64,000 bases of DNA, taken from Corallococcus macrosporus DSM 14697 (GTDB taxonomy: Bacteria; Myxococcota; Myxococcia; Myxococcales; Myxococcaceae). The notes under the pieces are model-generated. The model saw only the letters and a program-made list of their open reading frames with translations. It did no database searches and was not told the origin of the DNA. The translations under genes were made by a program, and so were the position numbers. The stretch lies in contig NZ_CP022203.1 in the NCBI RefSeq assembly GCF_002305895.1, forward strand, positions 8,466,001 through 8,530,000. The letters are read 5' to 3'. Of the stretch, positions 60,431 through 64,000 are shown piece by piece (position 1 is the stretch's first letter; every line of letters begins with the position of its first letter).

Positions 60431-61978
60431 GTGCGGCGCCTGATGACCGCGCTGATGAATCGAGTCGCGAGCCTGCTGTGGACCCTGACGGTCCTCGCGG
60501 TGGTGGGTGGCGCCGGCGTGTGGGCCTACCGGCACGCCGCGCTGGACGCCACCACGCTGCTCCAGGAAGGCGGGCGCTACCTCTCCGCCGCGGTGACGCC
60601 GCTCCTCGCCGGGAGCGCGGCCCTGGCCTTCGGGCTGAGCCAAGGCTCCGGCGTGGTGGCCCGCCGCGCGCGGCACCGGCCCGCGCCGTCGAAGCCGCTG
60701 CCCACCGGCCCCAGCCTCTCCCCGCTGGAGGTCCTCACCCACGACACGGCCACCGCCGTCAGGACGCTGCTGGTGGATTTGGGGCAGCGGCTGCGCCGCA
60801 TCGCCGCGAAGCCGGACCCGGACATCATCGGCTTCAAGAACCTGCTGATGGACGGCGCCATCCGCCTGGGCGCCAGCGACATCCACATCCACCCCCTGGA
60901 GGCGGGCACGCGCATCGCCTTCCGCATGCACGGCGTGCTGGAGGAGGTGCTCTCCTTCCCGCGCGAGCACCACGCGCGGCTCATCAACCGCATCAAGGTG
61001 CTCGCGAAGCTGCCGCTGTATGACTTGGACAAGCCCCAGGACGGGCACTTCCCGTGGACCACGCAGGACGGCCCCGCGGACATCCGCGTGTCCATCCTCC
61101 CCACCAACCACGGCCCCGCGGTGGCGCTGCGCATCGCCCGCACCGGCGTGCGGCTGCCGCAGCTCCCGGCGCTCGGCTTCCCCGAAGCGCTGCTCACGAA
61201 GTACCAGGAGCTGCTCGCGCTGCCGCAGGGCCTCATCCTGGTGGCGGGCGCCACCGGCAGCGGCAAGACGACGTCGCTGTATGCCTCGCTGGGCCACATC
61301 CAGCAGTCGCGCGGCGAGCTCACGCGCATCGCCACCATCGAGGACCCCATCGAGTTCGACGTCCCCCTCTTCGCCCAGACGCAGGTCAACGCCGCCCAGG
61401 GCTTCACCTTCGCGCAGGGCCTGCGCGCGGTGCTGCGGCAGGACCCCAACGTCATCATGGTGGGCGAGATTCGCGACTCGGAGACGGCGCGCACCGCCAT
61501 CCAGGCGGGGCTCAGCGGCCACCTGCTGCTCAGCACCATCCACGCCAACTCCGCCGCCGGCGCCTTCAACCGCCTCATCGACATGGGCGTGGAGCCCTTC
61601 CTCCTCGCCTCCGCGACGGCCGCCACGCTCTCCCAGCGCCTGGTGCGCAGCCTCTGTCCGCACTGCCGCGCCCCGCAGCCGCTGACGCCCGAGGAGGCGG
61701 TGCGGCTGGACGCGGCCGGCATCGCGCGCGGGAACTTCTTCGGGCCCGTGGGCTGCGAGCGCTGCGAGGGCAGCGGCTACCTGGGCCGCACCGCCCTCTA
61801 CGAGATGCTCGTCATCTCCCAGGCCATCCGCGACGCCGTCAACGCCAAGGTGCCCAGCTCCCGCATCCAGGAGATTGCCGTCCAGGAGGGCATGGTGCCC
61901 CTGCTGGCGGCGGGCGTCGAGCGCGCGCGGACCGGCGACACGTCCCTGCGTGAAGTGTTCCGCGTCGTTGGCGGCTGA
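60431..61978 (+). CDS. Membrane-anchored GspE/PilB-type secretion ATPase
   Basis: The predicted protein is 515 residues from GTG 60431 (ATG at 60443 is an alternative). The N terminus holds two membrane segments (about 13-32 and 56-74), unusual for GspE/PilB. The ATPase part is complete: DIHIHPLE, Walker A GATGSGKTTSLYA, Asp box IATIEDPIEFD, Walker B VGEIRDSETARTAI, His box LLSTIHANSAAGAF, and zinc tetracysteine CPHC...CERC. Normal PulE N1 interaction domain is absent. It heads an operon with a PEGA-domain protein (25 bases downstream) and a receiver-domain protein. It probably powers an unusual type II/type IV pilus-like machine, or acts as a membrane motor of unknown purpose. Confidence 0.88.
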   Translation: MRRLMTALMNRVASLLWTLTVLAVVGGAGVWAYRHAALDATTLLQEGGRYLSAAVTPLLAGSAALAFGLSQGSGVVARRARHRPAPSKPLPTGPSLSPLEVLTHDTATAVRTLLVDLGQRLRRIAAKPDPDIIGFKNLLMDGAIRLGASDIHIHPLEAGTRIAFRMHGVLEEVLSFPREHHARLINRIKVLAKLPLYDLDKPQDGHFPWTTQDGPADIRVSILPTNHGPAVALRIARTGVRLPQLPALGFPEALLTKYQELLALPQGLILVAGATGSGKTTSLYASLGHIQQSRGELTRIATIEDPIEFDVPLFAQTQVNAAQGFTFAQGLRAVLRQDPNVIMVGEIRDSETARTAIQAGLSGHLLLSTIHANSAAGAFNRLIDMGVEPFLLASATAATLSQRLVRSLCPHCRAPQPLTPEEAVRLDAAGIARGNFFGPVGCERCEGSGYLGRTALYEMLVISQAIRDAVNAKVPSSRIQEIAVQEGMVPLLAAGVERARTGDTSLREVFRVVGG

Positions 61979-62003
61979 GCGCTCTTCCAAGGAAGCGACC
62001 CAC

Positions 62004-62683
62004 GTGAACACCCCTCCCTTTCCCCGCGACCCGCTCACGGACGCGTCCGCCGAGCCCGACACCTGGTCCCAGTCCCTGATGGGGCGCACCGAGGAGCTGG
62101 CCCACCTCCAGGCGCAGACGCCCCGGGAGGCCGAAGCCCCCCGGCGCCCCCGGGCCAGCCCCACCTGGAGGCCGCCCACGCGCCGCGCAGGCGGCACGTC
62201 GCCGCCCCGCCACCGCCGCCCCCGCCCAGCCCGCTGGCCGCCGTCCTCCGGCTCGGCGGCGCGGCCGCGGGCCTGCTGGCCGCCAGCCTCCTGGTGCTCC
62301 CCGCGCTCCGGGACGCCGGTCAGCCCCCGCTCACGAAGGAGGAGGTGGTCGCCACCCGCCCCGAGACGACGCTGGCCCCCCACTTCGACGCGCCCTCGGA
62401 GGTCCGCCCGGGCGAGGTCCGGGAGCAGCGCGCGTCCATCGAAGGCGCCAGCCTGCTCATGGTGGATTCCGAACCTTCCGGGGCGGCGGTGTCCGTGAAT
62501 GGGCGGGCCGAGGGCACCACCCCGCTGTCCGTCACGCTGGACTGCGTGACAGACGCGCCTGTTACGGTGAAGCTCACGCGGCGGGGCTTCAGCCCCCTGG
62601 AACACACGCTCTCATGCCGGCAAGACACCATGACCCAGCTCTTCGGGAAGCTGCGCAAGGGGAAGAGCGGCGCCAAGCCGTGA
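62004..62683 (+). CDS. PEGA-domain membrane protein, reading frame broken at a C-run
   Basis: Translation from GTG 62004, with AAGGAAG 8 bases upstream, gives MNTPPFPRDPLTDASAEP and continues to about residue 45. It then reaches six C at 62137-62142, after which coding quality moves to another frame. In that frame the protein runs PAPPGQPHLEAAHAPRRR, a poly-Pro stretch, a membrane segment (AAAGLLAASLLVLPALRD), and a PEGA domain (LLMVDSEPSGAAVSVNGRAE, then TTPLSVTL) to the stop at 62683. One added C makes a single continuous protein of about 226 residues. Either a sequencing error in the homopolymer or a real frameshift is possible. It ends on the GTG of the receiver gene (GTGA overlap). Confidence 0.72.
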
Positions 62684-63045
62684 GCACCACGTCCAACACC
62701 GTCCTGGTCGTGGATGACGACGCCGACATCCGCGAGGCCGTGCAGGACATCCTGTCCTTCGAAGGCTACACCGTGGCCCAGGCCGCCAACGGGCAGGAGG
62801 CCCTGGCGCTGCTGACCGGGCCGGACGCGCTGCGCCCATGCCTCATCCTGTTGGACCTGATGATGCCCGTCATGGACGGCGAGGAGTTCGTCGGCCGCCT
62901 CCAGCAGGAGCAGCGCCTGGCCGAGCTGCCCATCATCCTCGTCACGGCGAGCGGCCGCGCCCAGCTCCCCGGCGTCCGGGCCATCCTCAAGAAGCCCTTC
63001 GACATGGACGTGCTGCTGAGCGCGGTGGGCGAGCACCGCCACTGA
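62680..63045 (+). CDS. Single-domain response regulator
   Basis: The predicted protein has 121 residues from GTG 62680, whose first bases overlap the preceding TGA (GTGA). The receiver fold is complete: VVDDDADIREAV, phospho-acceptor in CLILLDLMMPVMDGEEF, VTAS and Lys in ILKKPFDMDVLL. No output domain. It ends the operon with the GspE-like ATPase and the PEGA protein, and the DLMMPVMDG motif and overall length make it similar to the KaiC-linked receiver protein at 25180. Confidence 0.9.
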   Translation: MSTTSNTVLVVDDDADIREAVQDILSFEGYTVAQAANGQEALALLTGPDALRPCLILLDLMMPVMDGEEFVGRLQQEQRLAELPIILVTASGRAQLPGVRAILKKPFDMDVLLSAVGEHRH

Positions 63046-63061
63046 CGGCGCCGCGCCGCGC

Positions 63062-63673
63062 TCAGGAGCGCCGCGCCCCCGTCAACAGCGCGACCACCTG
63101 CGGGTCCAACTGGAAGGACTCGAAGAAGCGGTCCGCGTCCTCGGGCGGCTTGCCCTCCGGGTGCAGCAGGAGCTGCTGGTAGAGCCGGGGCCCCACCAGG
63201 AAGAAGCGGCCGCGCAGGTGGCGGGGGCCGGACACGCCCTCCACCTCCCAGCCCGGGAAGCCGCTCAGCTCCAGCGGCTTCGCGGACAGCCCGGTGGCGC
63301 CCAGGGCCTCCAGCGCGCCGTGGCTGGCCCGGGCCACCACGTCACGCGGGTCCGCCTGGGACACCGCGGCCGCGGGGAAGTCCGTGTAGGAGACGTAGTA
63401 GGCGGTGTCCACCTCCGGCCGCACGGCGATGAAGGTGTGGAGTGTCACCGCGCCGACATCCGTCTCCTGCGACCGGCGCTCCTCGCTCACCGGCCCGGGA
63501 AGCGCGACGGAGAAGCCCCCCTCCGTGGACTGGACGACAGGCGCGGCGGCCTGGGGCGCGGGCGGCTCGGGCTTCACGGCGGCGGCCGGCGCCTGCTGGC
63601 GGGAGGCACACGCCCCCAGCCCTCCCAGGGCCAGGAGGGCGGCAAGCGGCGCGACTCGGCGCAGGGTCTTCAT
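63062..63673 (-). CDS. Hypothetical lipoprotein
   Basis: A protein of 203 residues with a lipoprotein signal (MKTLRRVAPLAALLALGGLG, lipobox LGAC), a Pro/Ala linker, and a 150-residue alpha/beta domain (GGFSVALPGPVSEERRSQ, YYVSYTDFPAAAVSQ, GRFFLVGPRLYQQLLLHPEG). The domain resembles a family of exported proteins with a single SCP2/PsbP-like fold but no name can be assigned. It converges on the receiver-domain gene with a 16-base gap. Confidence 0.72.
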   Translation of the reverse strand: MKTLRRVAPLAALLALGGLGACASRQQAPAAAVKPEPPAPQAAAPVVQSTEGGFSVALPGPVSEERRSQETDVGAVTLHTFIAVRPEVDTAYYVSYTDFPAAAVSQADPRDVVARASHGALEALGATGLSAKPLELSGFPGWEVEGVSGPRHLRGRFFLVGPRLYQQLLLHPEGKPPEDADRFFESFQLDPQVVALLTGARRS

Positions 63674-63790
63674 AAGGGCAGGCGACTCCTGAAGGTTGGG
63701 CCCCGAAGGTACGTCGGGCCTTGCCTGAACGCATCCGCCCTCTTCGCGCGGGCGCGCGCCATGCGACGCTTGTCGCGCCCGCCCCGCCCC

Positions 63791-64000
63791 TCAGTGCAGG
63801 GTGTCCGGCGGGGACGCCAGCCCCGAGCCCTCCTCCGCCCGCGAGGCCACCTCCGTCAGGGCCAGCCGCACGCGGAAGACGGAGCCATGGCCGGGCTGGC
63901 TCACCACGTCCAGGCTCCCCCCATGGCCCTCCACGATGCGCCGGGCCACCGACAGGCCCAGGCCCACGCCCGGCGCGCGCTGACGGGCATTGCCGGCGCG
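63791..64000 (-). CDS. Histidine kinase, C-terminal end only (5' part outside window)
   Basis: Only the last 69 residues are visible. They contain the G2 box of a HATPase domain, PGVGLGLSVARRIVEGHGGS, and a short C-terminal tail. This is the ATP-binding end of a two-component sensor kinase. The stop is at 63791-63793. No more can be said. Confidence 0.8.
   Translation of the reverse strand, partial: RAGNARQRAPGVGLGLSVARRIVEGHGGSLDVVSQPGHGSVFRVRLALTEVASRAEEGSGLASPPDTLH

Overview
The window looks like a chromosomal segment of a myxobacterium of the Myxococcaceae (Myxococcus/Corallococcus type). The grounds are very high GC with GC-rich third codon positions, a MYXO-CTERM sorting tail, DUF2381, TIGR02270-like and DUSAM-like families that are largely myxobacterial, an anti-sigma/kinase/TPR fusion beside its own sigma factor, several Ser/Thr kinases, and NtrC-type regulators. 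No rRNA, tRNA, CRISPR array or complete insertion sequence was seen.

1-2.9 kb: an RnfD/NqrB-like membrane domain fused to FG-GAP repeats (3' end off the window) and a small membrane protein. 3.0-9.9 kb: a type VI secretion-type effector island with a DUF2169 adaptor, a DUF4150 PAAR-like tip, a TIGR02270 HEAT-like protein, a ketoacyl-synthase-like protein lacking catalytic residues, an AHH-motif nuclease toxin, an Imm11-type immunity protein, an alpha-helical (Imm49-like) protein, and a second Imm11 on the opposite strand. 10-16 kb: CinA C-terminal amidase, a lipoprotein PBP transpeptidase, a GH15-like secreted enzyme with a MYXO-CTERM tail and an 86-bp tandem repeat over its 3' end, and a membrane protein.

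16-22 kb: an NtrB/NtrC pair downstream of two ABC ATPases and an HlyD adaptor, with no permease. 22-26 kb: a MatB-like acyl-CoA synthetase, a two-domain KaiC-like ATPase coupled to a receiver protein, and oligoribonuclease. 26-30 kb: hydrolase-OsmC fusion, archease, dienelactone-type hydrolase, phosphoribosyltransferase and a PRPP synthetase-like protein. 30-41 kb: enoyl-CoA hydratase, M1 aminopeptidase lipoprotein, LpxL-type acyltransferase, alanine racemase, sigma factor plus zinc-finger/kinase/TPR protein, and a metallophosphoesterase. 41-45 kb: triple universal stress protein, D-lactate-type dehydrogenase and nicotinate phosphoribosyltransferase, which probably belong functionally with the 26-30 kb PRPP cluster.

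45-53 kb is accessory: a lipoprotein with a PD-(D/E)xK-like nuclease tail plus a coupled small partner (SitA/SitI-like arrangement), a kinase whose catalytic Asp is replaced, a DUF2381-kinase operon, a frameshifted Imm11 gene, decayed DUSAM fragments and a long hairpin. 53-64 kb: lipoproteins, a YIP1-like membrane protein, a TonB-C-like protein, a serine hydrolase/SGNH hydrolase operon, an XRE regulator, a Cys-rich secreted peptide, a membrane-anchored GspE-like ATPase followed by a PEGA protein (frameshifted in a C-run) and a receiver protein, a lipoprotein, and the C-terminal end of a histidine kinase running off the window.
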